This document shows, in pieces, positions 22,002 through 33,772 of a stretch of DNA of 64,000 bases. Origin of the DNA: Kalmusia sp. IMI 367209. Lineage: Eukaryota > Ascomycota > Dothideomycetes > Pleosporales > Didymosphaeriaceae. Location of the stretch: contig JAPEUQ010000010.1 of NCBI GenBank assembly GCA_027946365.1, positions 1,178,001-1,242,000 of the forward strand, in the 5' to 3' direction. The notes below the pieces were generated by a model, which ran no database searches, had not been told where the DNA came from, and saw only the letters and a list, made by a program, of their open reading frames with translations. How positions within the stretch are numbered: position 1 is the stretch's first letter; each line of letters opens with the position of its first letter. The position numbers were made by a program, and so were the translations under genes.

Positions 22002-22314
22002 GGGCGCGCAGGGGGGCGGATTTGAGCTCAGTTGGTTGGCAAGGGCCTACGGCAAGTCGTCTGGTCGCTGGGCTTCGGAGTGGGCTACCGGAGCGCGGGC
22101 ACAGGGCGGAATATAAATGTTTCGAGTAACTGGAATCAGCGGTGACGCGCTGCAAGAGTGCCTCTGGTGTCCAATCACGGTCCTGAGGACTAGCGCTTTT
22201 CCGGCCGGGCCAAATGCTGCAACTTTGACGACGGTCGATCACGTTGCGATGATGTGCGGGCGATGGTTAGGCTAGCTGCTCGCTCGCTGGAGAAGCGGTT
22301 GAGGGGATGGCTCG

Positions 22315-22352
22315 GGTTCTGGGGACAGGTTCTGGGGACAGGTTCTGGGGAC
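22315..22352. repeat. 13-base tandem repeat, three copies
   Basis: Unit GGTTCTGGGGACA at 22315-22327 and 22328-22340, with a third copy from 22341 ending GGGGACT. It is in apparently non-coding DNA upstream of the sfp1-like gene. Confidence 0.85.
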
Positions 22353-23969
22353 TGCGACACTTATAGGTAGCGATGACGGCGGCAAAGGGGACTCGACGGC
22401 GACGTTGCTGGCGACCGGAGAAGCCGTGGCCGTTGGCCTTTGTTATTTATTACGGCTCAGGCCTCGCGGGCACGGCTGCCCCTACTAGAGAGCGCTGGGT
22501 AGGCCTTCTGGTTACCATGGCCCGCGCTAGGCGAGGTTGGCCGTCGACTGCAACCCTACGCAGCCGTGCCCAGTCATGGCATGGCACCCATGGTTCGCCG
22601 CCCGCCGTTGGCCCTGAAGCACTGAGCCCGCCCCAACAACACTCGTCCGCGCCCGCTGCTGTCTGCTCACCCATCGTCGGCGAGCCGTCCATCTTCTAGC
22701 TTCACGCTGCTGTTCTTCTGTTCTTCTAGAAGCTCACCCTCCTGCGCCGCCGCCGGCAATCCCACGTGGCGGGGGGATGCTCGTCCTGTCTGCCCTCTGG
22801 ACCGTGGGTCGTCCACGCAGCCGCCACAGCGAGGCCCGCCCCTCCACACGCAACCTACCCACCCCTTTTGCCTCGGGCGCTTTCGAGACGCCTTCTGACC
22901 CTCTCGTGAACACGTCGTCTCCGCGAAGATGCTGCGCGGCGCCGCTACTACGCGTCCGTCGAGGGACCCGCGGCACGCGTCAACACACCAAACGACGCCT
23001 GCTAGACTGCCCGTGCCCATCATCATCATCATGGCCATGCTTGGCCGCCGCCCGCCAGCTTCATTCCTGAGCCGCACTTCCCTCTGGTCAGCGTCTGCTT
23101 TGGCGGTGCCCATTAGCACCGCATGTCTTGTCGTCGCGAGCATTGACGTCGGCAGAATACGGCGGCGCATTGCTGGTTCAGTGTATCCCGGATCTGCGCC
23201 CCCCCTCGGTAGTATGTCCACTTTTAGTTCGCGCCGTCTTTCCTCCGCAGTCTGCAGGCTAGCAGCTGGTGGCTGCAATTAGCCTGCGGTACGTGAACAC
23301 GTACAGCACGGTAACCGTTCAAGCCTCAATTCTCGAAACCAAGAGCAAACGGCGCCTTCGACTGGCTTACACGGAGTCCTTCATCACACGCTCAGATGAC
23401 CAAATGCTCCCCGTTTTGGTAGCATCCTGCGGGCTGTCCAAGTTGCGGTCCTATAGTGGAACCAAGCGAAGCAATGCCTGCTCTGCTTACCCCCACTATA
23501 CATTGAGAGACCGGGGGCGGGACTTGGCTGACTTGCATGAACGTCAGACTCACAGCTTGCAGGTAATGCTCCATAACGGCAACAACCCCAGGTTCCACCA
23601 TCTCGCGGCCCAAATCTTGTTCTACAATTCGATCCGCATCACACGGACAGAGAGCGATATCCATTCGCTGCTCATACCAGCCGTGCTTCACCGCGTGATC
23701 TCGTTCAAACACCGAAACCCGAAAGTACCACGTCACGAAAGCAAGCGAGCCATCACTATCCTGGCATGCATAGTGTTCCCTCGTTATCAGTCTTGTGGCG
23801 CCTCGCGGAGTGATGTTTATTAGCCCTTCCAATCATGATGCAGACGAGAGCAGCTACAAGTGCCTAGCTTACTGAATGTGCCATTTCAATATGTCTGTCA
23901 ACTTGAAAATAGCTGGAGAGTCGATCGATTTGCGCGCTGCGCGAGCTCGCAAGCGCCGCTTAGATTTCT

Positions 23970-24826
23970 CTACCACTGCCATTGACCATCCGCCTTCAGG
24001 TAGCCACCATGCTCGGCATCTCTCTCACCATTCAGAATCCCCACCATGGGCCTAGCCCCCTCGCTTGTAGGCTTCGCGCCATTTTCGATCTTATTGTGAG
24101 GCCCTAGATTACTGGCGGTGAAACCAGGACAGAACAAGAACACTTTCCATCCTTTCCGACCGTATTCAACGGCCTGGCAAGCATTGACCATATTGAGCGC
24201 GGACTTGCTAACACGATACTGATCACCTTTCATCTCATAAAAAGGGTTATTAGGGTCGAGACGAAGTCCGATGGAGCCTGCACCCGAACTGACGTTGATG
24301 ATTCGTGGAGTTTTGCTCGATTTTGCTAGTAGTGGAGCAAATGCTTCAACCGTAGCATAAGGGCCTGCAACATTGGTGCGGAAGCATTCGATCATTCCTT
24401 GGAAAAAGGTGTATCCTGGCCTGCTGGCAATCGCAGCGTTGTTGACAAGTGCATCGAGACTGACATCATGAGTGATAGTATCAACAGATAGCTCGCGCGA
24501 CTTACCGCCCGTATGTTGCTTCTACCTGATTGGCTGCTGCAAGGATGGAGTCTTCGTCAGAGACATCAATTTGCACCAGGTCAACGATCCCAGGCAAATT
24601 GCGAGACTGCAGATCCTTTACAGCAGCTTCGCCTTTCTCGATGGAGCGGCTCCCGACCAGAATATGCTTAGAAGCATCACTGAGCAGCTGCGCAGCCAAT
24701 TCAAAGCCAATGCCGCCGTTCGCTACACGTGAGACTAAGTTAACTCCAGTATCTTCCCGCCGCAGTTCAAGAGACTTGGGGGTTCCTACCTCCTGTGATG
24801 AGGATGATGGTCTTGTCACTCGCCAT
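23970..24826 (-). CDS. Short-chain dehydrogenase/reductase, 247 aa
   Basis: Three exons: 24826-24790, 24722-24506 and 24459-23970; exons sum to 248 codons with phases 1 and 2 matching. The protein has the SDR cofactor motif TGANGGIG (about residues 11-18), NNAAIAS after strand 4 in place of classical NNAG, INVSSGAGS carrying the catalytic Ser, and YRVSKSALN with the YxxxK pair. It is a cytosolic NAD(P)-dependent oxidoreductase of the classical type, similar to fungal carbonyl-reductase-like SDRs. The substrate cannot be read from sequence. The start ATG at 24826 is chosen because exon 1 supplies the first half of the glycine motif; a longer frame through the intron lacks it. The ferroportin-like gene lies divergent, but 2.9 kb away. 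Confidence 0.9.
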
Positions 24827-27714
24827 TGTGTTCGTTCGTCACTGCTACTCAGCTTCGTATACCAGAAGATGCACCGTCAGTACCACCTGCTTATATACAT
24901 TACGATTGTCTTCAAGCCTCTCCATCTCTTTGGAGCATAAACTCAATATGATTCCATTGTCGTGGTTACCAGGCGGAGATAGATGTATACCTCCGTACGT
25001 TGATGATTAGGGCGGAACTTTTCTCAACGCTCGTCCTACCGCCGAATCATATGCTCATCATTCTAGAGCGCCTCCTAACCCATTCAACTACAATAGCACT
25101 CAACTGGTTAGATTCATGTAAAAAGTGCGTCTTGATGCAGCGTTTAACGGAGGTAAGAGACCTAATCGCCAACAATAATCCTGTGCTTACGACTAATAGA
25201 GAACAGCATGCCGTATGACTGATTGATCTCGACTTCCGTCTGAGAAGGGCTTCCTATACCCGTAGCAATGAATCTCATACATGCCGCTTGCAAGAATATA
25301 CGTCACAAACCGCCCAGCTTGCGCATCGTTTCGTTGCCGTGCCTTCAGCTACTTCACGTAGGTACATTGCAGCACGGTCTCATGGTAGATCGCATCCCAC
25401 GTTTTGTCACGGCCCTACGCAACCAAATCCTCGGGCAGTGCCAACACCAACTTCCATGTCCCGTAACAGGCAAGAGCTATTGTTTCAAAATCTCCCGAGG
25501 TCGCAACGCCTCTCTTCGGTGGTCATCGGCCTTGCATGAAGATCCACACGTTCCCGCGCGCCCAACTTGAAGACGCGGCGTGGATACGCTTTGGTACTGG
25601 CGTCTGCTCAGCAACTTATTTTATTACCTATAGGTTTTGTAAATGCACGCCAAGTGCGAAGCGCCTGCGCGGCTGAGACTCGCAGCCTCGGAGCTGGTAG
25701 CCGAAACCGCTGCCCAGATCCGATAGCGGATCCGGGAGGGTGCATGCGGCTTATCCAAATTGGTTAGCGGTCTGTCACCCGTTCGTACGAAGTCCACGAC
25801 CCTTTCACATTGTCGCCACTCGAAACTTTGATGGTGCGGCGCGCCCAAGACTCAAACAATGCTACGCGATACTTCTACTTCTTCAATGCATGTCATGCCA
25901 GGACCTCACACGCGGGTGAAAGCACCCCCCTGCGCGCCAATTCCGCAAGGACGATCCCAGGCGACGAGCACCCGTTACAGCAAGTCACGCGAACGTGAAG
26001 GGCGTCTAGAGGAATCGGATTCGGTAATCAGGGACCGCGCTACCACTTCGAGCTAGGTCCTTGCGACAGACTGGCCGCTTGCCATTCGATGTAAGCAGTC
26101 ATTAGTGCAAGATCGTGTGGCGGCAACAGACGCACCGTGTCGGATCCGTCCCAGCTTTACAATTATTGTATGCGGACCCTTCACTGGCCCTGAGGCTGAC
26201 CGTCGCTGCTCATTACACAGTACCAACATCGTATCGAAATCATGTTTGCGTCTCTAGTCTAGGACTACAATGCTCGAACGATTAGAGGTACAATACTGTC
26301 TAGGAGGCCAGTACTGGAGGCTCCGCTCAGTGCCAGTGACGGTGATTTCAACGGCAGATACAGCTGCATAGCGCCTGTCGAGCTACTACAAGCCGAAACT
26401 TGCACGCGACAATACTGCTGAGCTGAGACATGTCAGAAGTCCGGGGCACTCAGTTTCTCCACGTGCAAAAATCTGACGTCCGCTGCACTGCACGGCCTCC
26501 GTGGCGTGTGTTCCTGCGTCTCGGTACGAATGAGGCTCAAGTCAGCAGATGGAGCTGCCGCTTAGATTCGGCACTCCTCCTAGCCCCTTGCATTCGCCTA
26601 GACAGTAGAGCATTGCGCACTCCCTTATGTCAACATCAAGGCGGAGTCTGCACGGGGTCAAACTCCGTATTTGAGCTCACCGCCTCGATTGCGCGGTGCT
26701 GTTGGACACTATTGGCTTGTATGAATAATAGTCACGATGGTCCATGTGGTGGAGAGCCTGAAATCTTGAATGTACTGGCCCGCCTCTCCCGTGGCTTATT
26801 ACAATCTCCACCTTTGCGTGTACTCTTGGTAGGGTCCCCCTCGGCCGGACACATGGCACCCTGCCTAACCCAGCTAGCCGCATCGACCATGAGTCTATTC
26901 GGTCCGCCACAAGCCCCTCGTTACGTTATTAGCTCGGACGTCGTCGCCGAGTAATGGAACAAAGGCGGAAACTTGCCATCTCTACTTGGTCGGGCGAAAG
27001 CGTGCAGAGGCGGTACGAACTGTGCACTCATGCGTACTATGGTGTGTAGAGATCAGACTGGGAGGGAGAAATTGGCAACATGCATGGGAAATGAGTTGGG
27101 CCTTTGGGCGAGAGGGAAGGGCCCGCGAGATTTAATGTTATTCATGCACGTAGTCGAGATGCACGGCATGCATGCAGTAGTGCGTTTCTCGTCTTGACAC
27201 TTTCGAGCCAGCGGGGCATGTTGTTGAGCTGGCAAGACTTGGAAAAGTTAGTTGGCACATGGATTGCAGCACTGATCAAGATCTTTGTCAAGGGCTGAGT
27301 GTAGTACTACTAGACAAACTGCAACATCAGTCCCTGCTATGTGAACTGTCATGTTGGCCCTAAAACCCTTGAGCACAACCACAGTTGTCTAGTCGTTATG
27401 TACCTAGGAATTCTGCAAACCACTTTGATGCTGTACATCTATACAGTAAGAGAAAATATTAAGGGGAGTTTCGAGGTAGCAAGCCTCCGGTGAACTCTTT
27501 CAGAGTGTGTTTGTAAGGTACATGTAGCGATAACCTCAGAAGTACACATGGAACTTTTCAGGGTCTGGATACTAGAGCACATTAGGCTTAGCCACCGACC
27601 TCGGCTCCGCCAAATGTAGGCGCGGGGAAACTCTCCGCACACACATGACTGTCACTCCACTACTTCAGTGTCTTTTAACATGGCAAGACAGGTCTACCAT
27701 CGACACCATTAACT
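24827..27714. other. Long gene-free divergent gap, 2.9 kb
   Basis: No supported gene between the SDR start and the ferroportin start. The longest frame (26430-26954, with an ATG) has no recognisable domain, no leader and no splice support. The base composition is mixed, unlike the AT-rich block at 13-16 kb. It could be decayed coding DNA or an extended promoter. Confidence 0.45.
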
Positions 27715-29286
27715 ATGGCTGAAGCCTCCGAGGTCATATCAGACCGCAATGCACAAGCACTATCATCTGACGATGCCGTCCGACCACACAACACAGCACA
27801 TGCAACCAGATCTGTGCTCTGGAAGCTGTACCTCTCGCATACCTTGTCCACATGGAACGCCCGCACGTTCGAATTCGGCGCCGTCATCTTCTTAGCTACG
27901 ATTTTTCCGAGTACGCTCTTCTACGCCTCTTGCTACGCATTGTTCCGCTCGCTCGCCGCCTTCCTGCTCTCATCCAGCATAGGCCGCCAAGTCGACAGCA
28001 AAGAGCGCTTGCACGTGGTCCGCCAATCCATTATCTGGCAGCGCATCTCTGTCGCTGCTTCTTGTTGCATTTTACTCATCCTGCTTCGGTCTACGGCGAA
28101 TAGGTGGACGACGATTGCTTGGTTCTCGGTATGTGTGGTGCTGGCATGTGTGGAGAAGTTGGCCTTTGTGGGGAACACTGTGGCGGTGGAGAGGGATTGG
28201 GCCGTGGTTGCTGCGAAGGACTTGGGGGTCCCGAGGGAGGATTTGAATAGCGCTATGAGAAGGATTGATTTGGTGTGTAAATTGGTGGCGCCGTTGGGGA
28301 TTTCGCTGGTAGAGGGGTATGATACGAGAGTAGCGATATGGGTCGTACTTGGACAAAATATATTGAGCGTCGTATTCGTAAGTCTTGTCCTTCCTGTTCC
28401 CATGCGTTAGTGTTAGAATGTCTGCTCAAGCTACCAGGAATACTTTGCCATCGCGCAAGTCTATGCCGCGGTTCCAAGTCTGGCCAGCAAGAAGGGAGAA
28501 AGGATAAGCATTCAGAATGACATTGAAGGCCATCATACGCCACCAACTCAACATCAATCCACCATTCGTAGCAACCTCCAGTCCTGGAAGTCGTACGCGC
28601 TCAACCCCGCCTTTCTCGCATCTTTCTCCCTCGCCCTCCTCTACTTCACTGTCCTCGGCTTCGGCTCCCAATTGACAACTTATCTTCTTACACTAGGCTT
28701 CACCTCCTTACATATCTCCGGAATGCGTCTAGTATCAGTTATCCTCGAGCTCAGCGCTACATGTGCGGCGCCTGTACTCATGAGGCGCATTGGCGCTGTA
28801 CGTGCAGGGTTGTGGTTTATCAACTCACAGCTCATCTGCACCGCGCTCGCTATCGGCATGTTCACGCTGAGCAACTCGCAGACGCAGACTGCAGGCCTTG
28901 CGCTTGTCGCTGGAGTCGCGCTGAGCCGTCTCGGACTGTGGGGCTTCGATCTGTGCGTGCAGTATCTCGTGCAGGAGGATGCTCCCGAAGCCACGCGGGG
29001 CTCGTTCTCAGCTGTCGAAGCCTCCTTGCAGAATCTCTTCGAACTGTGTAGCTTTGCGGCAACGATGATCTGGAGCAGGCCCGAGCAGTTCAGATACCCG
29101 GTGTGGGTTAGTGGGGGCGTGGTGGCGGTGAGTGCGAGTTGTTTTGCGGCGTTTGTGAGGCAGAAGAGGGGGCATTTGTTGCACACGAGTAGGTGTTGGG
29201 AAAAGAGGAGAGGGGTAAAGTATGAGGTTCTGCCGACTATCGAGGAGGAGACTGAGATTGAACTCGAGGCTGTGAGAGACGGATAA
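27715..29286 (+). CDS. Ferroportin-family (SLC40) metal transporter, 503 aa
   Basis: Two exons, 27715-28377 and 28438-29286, with a 60-base GTAAGT...CTACCAG intron in phase 0; total 504 codons. After a 35-residue polar N-terminus comes the family signature LYLSHTLSTWNARTFEFG, then AVIFLATIFPSTL. Roughly ten to twelve hydrophobic spans follow, split by a polar loop near residues 230-275 (at the start of exon 2), as in ferroportins. Ferroportins export ferrous iron; fungal members are little studied and could sit in the plasma or a vacuolar membrane. The C-terminal tail is charged and acidic. Direction of transport and the metal are inferred from the family. The neighbours give no iron-specific context. 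Confidence 0.85.
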
Positions 29287-29483
29287 TTGAGTAGATGGTA
29301 ACGGTGAGAGTTAATGCACGTGACACACGCCATAGCTCATTATTTAGCCCCACTGGCCTCCTCTCTTCTTCATTTTCACCACACACACTTGCTCCCGCAG
29401 AACTCAACTCTCCTGTCAACCACTGCGTAGCTTGGCTCCCTTCCACCTTTTCAATCATTCCCATCTCATTCTCTACGTCTACA

Positions 29484-30323
29484 ATGGCCCCTCAGATTCT
29501 CAGGCCTATGTGGCCGTTCAAGAAGTTCTCTTTGCGCGAAACGCCCTCGCTGATCAAGCGCGACCTCAAACGCATGTTCAGCAAGACGGCTCGCGCAGAG
29601 AAACGCGCCGAAGAGCAGAGGGAGCGCGAGCGCCTGCAGACGCCTCCCACTGCCGTCACCGTCCAATATCGCGAGACTAAGACTGACTCTCAAGTTGAGG
29701 CGACTCAACTTGAGGTTCACCAGCAAGTTCCTCAAACTCCCGTCTGCACGCCGGCAAGCTCAATTTCCTCGTCAATGAGAACCGAGTCACAGTCTTCGTC
29801 TTCTACTACAGTTCAATCCGACTTCAGCGTACTCAGTCCGCCTTCCACGGCTGTCACCGAACATAGCTCGGTCGATAGTTGCGATCTCTCGCCCGCCACC
29901 TACGATAGCGTCATGGCCTGTTTCGAGAAATGGTACAAAGCGCATCCAGCAGCTAGCATTCCGGAACATGAGCGTTGGGTCCACCGGGGCTTGATCACTA
30001 TCACACGTATCGCGCTGCAGTCTTGCTTTACGGAGAAGTATTGGTCTCTCCTTGGATATTCTCACGACGGATATCGACTGCCATCCGCTCCTATTGCACT
30101 CAAGCAGATCCTCGCCGCACTCACCGATAATACTGAAGACGCTCTCCGAATCACCGAACATCTTCTGTCACTTATCGACCCAGAATGGGTGGGCTCTATG
30201 TACCCTCGCGCGTATCTCAACCGTATCGGCTTTCCAAGTACCCTCATCACGGACTTGGAGAGAGAAATCCTCTCTAACGAGTTTGGCCGGCTTCTGCGCT
30301 TTGCAGATCTCTCACAACTCTAA
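29484..30323 (+). CDS. Hypothetical protein, 279 aa
   Basis: Single-exon frame with ATG at 29484 (ACAATGG context) after a CT-rich leader; the frame extends upstream to 29295 but that part reads like leader DNA. The N-terminal 60 residues are basic with a helical Lys/Arg/Glu run (EKRAEEQRERER, possible short coiled coil). Residues 60-140 are Ser/Thr-rich and probably disordered. The C-terminal 140 residues look folded and helical (DSVMACFEKWYKAHP, WSLLGYSHDGYRLPS). No known domain is recognised. It is transcribed towards the DHCR24-like gene, with only 53 bases between the stops. Confidence 0.7.
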   Translation: MAPQILRPMWPFKKFSLRETPSLIKRDLKRMFSKTARAEKRAEEQRERERLQTPPTAVTVQYRETKTDSQVEATQLEVHQQVPQTPVCTPASSISSSMRTESQSSSSTTVQSDFSVLSPPSTAVTEHSSVDSCDLSPATYDSVMACFEKWYKAHPAASIPEHERWVHRGLITITRIALQSCFTEKYWSLLGYSHDGYRLPSAPIALKQILAALTDNTEDALRITEHLLSLIDPEWVGSMYPRAYLNRIGFPSTLITDLEREILSNEFGRLLRFADLSQL

Positions 30324-30376
30324 AGCAGAACATACTTTGGATACATCATGCGCTTCTATCCTCGATACGAAGAAAA

Positions 30377-31897
30377 CTATCGGAACAGAATACTATATAC
30401 CTGGTACAATCCCCCGAACGGCCAAACCCAAAGAAGGCGCTCAAAAAGCGTCATTTGTCTACCCCCCTCATTATCTATTTCCTCCTCAGTCTTGGGAGGA
30501 TTCCGTCGAATCTTATCCCAAACAGTCGGCAGGGTTTCTGCGTGCCATTTTTTCCGCGCATCCTCATACTTCTTGCGGTCGTACAAGTCCCAGAATTCTT
30601 CTTCGGTATAGAAAGACGCTGCATAAATGAGCTTCATTCCGCGCAGCTGTTTCAGTCGCTCCTCTAAGCGCCGGTTGATCCTATTGAATGCCATAGGCTC
30701 ACCATCGCAAGCTCCCCAGACACCCCAATCCATGAATAACCTTCCCTTCTTTCCTGCCATCCCGACTTCTTTCTCTCCTGGCTTAGATTTCCAAAATGGA
30801 TGTCCCCAGACTTCGCTATCACTCGCCAACTTCTTCACTGGTGTAACCCAAAGAGGCCATATACCCAGCTCTTCGTCGACATAGTCGACCAAAGCTTCCG
30901 ACGCCTCTACCGGAACGACCAAGTCTTGTATAATAGCGAAGTCTGCAGAGCCTGTCGACAGTTGCGCTTTGTATATGCCACGACCGTTGCACAGCTTATC
31001 GAAGAGAGCGCGAGTGATGCGATTGCTTGGAACGCCAAAGTACCCAAGCATAGTCTCGCCACCCCAGAACGCACCCCGATCCCATCGAAAAAGGTAGCTC
31101 CGTAATGGCACAACCTCGCTATGTCCCGAAGCAACGGCTCTCGTATGGCGGTAGCACCACTCGTCTAAGGGTCTATCAAACCGCTGTCGAGGATACCTCT
31201 TAGCTTCTTGCGACTTGGAATCGATATGCTGGGCCGTGACAACGACGCCTTCCTTCTGGCTGTACATGAGTCCCTCGATATAATCGAAACCCGGATCCTC
31301 GCTCTCACACAGCTCAACGATCCGATCAGTCATCTCCTTCACACTGCCCTTCTTCTCATACGACATCAGCACGCTGTCCTTCGCCTCTCTCAGCCGCATC
31401 TTCACCAACGTCACCACGCCGAGCGTGCCCAGACTGCACCGCGCCGCATCGAACAATTCGGCGTTCTCTCCTCCCTTCACCGCACGCACAACATCACCAT
31501 TCCCCAGTATCAACTCCACTTCCTCAACGCAACCATCAAACAGTCCCTCCTCCCAGCACATGCTCTCCCCGCTTGCTCCGCTGAATCCACCGCCGACTGT
31601 CACGTCAGGAAAGTCCATCAAGATCGGCGGCATGAGCCCGTGCTTCTGCGCTTCGGTGAGGAGCGTGCCAAGCATGACGTTCGGTTCGACGACGGCGTAC
31701 TTCTCGGCAGCATTGATGGACAGGATATGCTTCAGATGCGTGATGAAGAGCTGCGGCGTACCGGGGGTGCGCATGCGGGTTGTATGGGTGGAGCCGTGGT
31801 TGATGCGGAAGGGCGTGCGGCTTTTGTGGAAGGCTCCCACTTCCTTGGACAGGGCTTCTACAGCTTGTGTGTGGTGGTCTAACGTGTATGGCGCCAT
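30377..31897 (-). CDS. FAD-binding oxidoreductase, delta(24)-sterol reductase (DHCR24)-like, 506 aa
   Basis: Intronless, ATG at 31897. The N-terminal half is a PCMH-type FAD-binding domain: RINHGSTHTTR, VEPNVMLGTLLTEAQKHG, and the flavin loop VGGGFSGASGESMCWEEGLF followed by SLGTLGVVTLVKMRL. The C-terminal half carries aromatic-rich segments seen in DIMINUTO/DHCR24 proteins (DWGVWG, WDLYDRKKYEDARKKWHA). Length matches that family. DHCR24 reduces the sterol side-chain 24(25) double bond in animals and plants; fungi making ergosterol do not need that step, so fungal homologues probably act on another substrate. No N-terminal signal peptide is evident; a hydrophobic stretch near the very C-terminus (LLWVWPFGGLYQVYSILF) could bind membrane. 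Confidence 0.82.
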   Translation of the reverse strand: MAPYTLDHHTQAVEALSKEVGAFHKSRTPFRINHGSTHTTRMRTPGTPQLFITHLKHILSINAAEKYAVVEPNVMLGTLLTEAQKHGLMPPILMDFPDVTVGGGFSGASGESMCWEEGLFDGCVEEVELILGNGDVVRAVKGGENAELFDAARCSLGTLGVVTLVKMRLREAKDSVLMSYEKKGSVKEMTDRIVELCESEDPGFDYIEGLMYSQKEGVVVTAQHIDSKSQEAKRYPRQRFDRPLDEWCYRHTRAVASGHSEVVPLRSYLFRWDRGAFWGGETMLGYFGVPSNRITRALFDKLCNGRGIYKAQLSTGSADFAIIQDLVVPVEASEALVDYVDEELGIWPLWVTPVKKLASDSEVWGHPFWKSKPGEKEVGMAGKKGRLFMDWGVWGACDGEPMAFNRINRRLEERLKQLRGMKLIYAASFYTEEEFWDLYDRKKYEDARKKWHAETLPTVWDKIRRNPPKTEEEIDNEGGRQMTLFERLLWVWPFGGLYQVYSILFR

Positions 31898-33772
31898 GAT
31901 GGGTTTTGGATGGAAATGAGATGCGGAATGGAAAGTTTTCCTTTACAAGAGGTACTCGTCATTTTCGGTCAAGCGGAGTATATATATAGCTGGTGTCCCA
32001 AGCAGGTGTTAATATTGTACGAGGGGGGACTTCTTTTGCGGATGTTTCGGAAGTGCGCCATAATGTGAGAGGCGTCTCGGTAATGCAGAACAATGTTAAG
32101 ATTTCTTTTGTATTTTGCAGATGGCATACTGACCCACGGTGCGGATTTCTTTGTTTGCGGTGCGCCTCTTTTCTAAAGCCGCGGTTGCACAACCGTAGGG
32201 CCACCGATATCTATCCTAGTACTAGGATTGTGCTATTGAGCCCAATGCAGTGACCATTGATGTTTTATCAGTATTGCAATATTGTAATATAATGCTTGAG
32301 AAGTTTCGACATTTGCTGTGCAGTGGTACCGCGAGATAACCTATGCCTACTTTGGTGCCTGTTCACATAGATCACTCCAATGACACTTTCCTAACGACAA
32401 AGTGCCGGAAAAATCGGGGTTGCCTCACCTCCAGGAACCTGCGAGTGTGAATTGTGTCGATGCTTTGAGGGAGGGAGCGGGGAGGGGCGGGCTCGCAGTT
32501 CGGCCTAAAACTTTCACCAACACCAACACCAACATCCAATCGCAATTGTCACAGAGCAGACAGTACACCTCCTGGCATGCAAAAGACACCTCTCTTTTGC
32601 ATAATCGCCCCTCGCCCCTCAAAACAACACACTCTGCCGCAAGTCACAGTAACACAAAAACTCGCACGATCAACAACTACTCGCATCACGACTACACCAC
32701 TATTTGAATCAACCACACACCATACGCTGTCGAACCAATGCACTTATCGTCCTCCACCTTAGACTATCGAACTCCGTTGCATGCATCCATAGCACTACTC
32801 GCACCCGTAGCGTCAACATGGCGATCGCCAACGCCAGCGAGCTAGGCAATGCTATGGAAATACGCAGTACATACAGGGGGAGGATATGTTGGATCTGCTC
32901 GCACCCAATTTTCCAGCAATGCAGAGAAAGGACCAGAGGTAAACAGGTAGAAAAGCAGTGTACGGGGCAGAAAGGAAATGAAGCCAAGAAGGCGAAGATC
33001 TCTTGATTTTTACTATTGCAGATATCTACTCTCTTAAGCGTTAAGACGTGTTCCATGTGTCACTTCTCACGGGTTCTGCCCGGGTCGTGTTAAGAGCGTA
33101 AGGCTATAAGGCGAGACTTTTTTACGTGGTGCGCGGGAGAGATGGGGCATTTCGGGCTTGCACTGCGCTTTCGTTCTTGGTCTACGCTTGTATTCGGTTA
33201 TCCTCTTTATTTTCACTGGGCGATGTTTTGGTCTCATAGCGAAATATTAAGATTGAAATCGTGTTTGCTGTGATTTTTGATGGAGGAACCCGTCGTACAA
33301 CTCACCCCTCGCCCCACCGCGGGTGACCTTCGACTCTACCTCTACCTAGATAGATAGTAATTATGAGAAGACGTTGATCTCAGTTGAACGGCAGGCTCAA
33401 CTGATAAGTATATAATGTTGCATGTGTGTCTCGCGCAATTTGGGACGACTGATTGTTCGCAACAGATTGAGTTGCTAGCACAGCAAAATCTTGGATCGCA
33501 CGTCTTGAAAGCATGTCCCTACATGCAATTTTAGATCACTTCGATCACGACCTGGGACAGTTGAGGCACTTTCAGGGAAGAGAAGCGACATGAACAGGAG
33601 AAATCTCGTGCCAAAGCCTTGTTTCTGAATGAACTTTATTGCCTCTGAAGCTCAAGTCTACAACTAAACGAGCGTGTGATAACATCTAAGAAAATCGTGT
33701 AATCACGGCGTCCCATGATCACTTCCATTTGCGTCCCATGCCCGCCACTTCTCCTTAGCACTCGATAATGCC
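31898..33772. other. Intergenic region with a small spliced ORF
   Basis: About 1.9 kb. The sequence 32,500-32,817 is A/C-rich with very few G, like a fungal 5' leader, and leads to the small ORF listed at 32818-33044. The rest has no supported gene. Confidence 0.45.
32818..33044 (+). CDS. Possible small protein, 47 aa, two exons
   Basis: ATG at 32818 (CAACATGG) follows 300 bases of A/C-rich leader. Exon 1 is 32818-32938 and ends at GTAAAC; exon 2 is 33022-33044 after TTTTTACTATTGCAG. The spliced product is basic and contains RICWICSH, a CxxC-like pair, plus a third Cys. Without splicing the frame gives 62 residues ending at 33006. No homology is known to me. The leader and the good acceptor argue for transcription; translation is uncertain, and a non-coding RNA is an alternative. 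Confidence 0.3.

Larger units (their letters stand above)
21867..23969. other. GC-rich upstream region of sfp1-like gene, no gene supported
   Basis: About 2.1 kb between the sfp1-like gene and the 3' end of the SDR gene. It holds the CAG repeat and a 13-base tandem repeat, listed separately. Several frames of 80-200 codons exist on both strands, but they overlap each other and lack motifs or good splice sites. It probably contains a long 5' untranslated region and promoter, as expected for a growth regulator. Confidence 0.45.

Noticed and set aside
23269..23832. Overlapping 146-184 codon frames on both strands
   Set aside because: They occupy the same DNA on opposite strands, have no motifs, splice support or leader, and contain no recognisable domain.
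25670..25750. Possible tRNA-like palindrome (GATCCGATAGCGGATCC)
   Set aside because: No T-loop, anticodon stem or acceptor pairing could be arranged around it.
26430..26954. 174-codon plus-strand frame with ATG
   Set aside because: No domain, no leader, no homologous-looking motif; likely chance in mixed-composition DNA.
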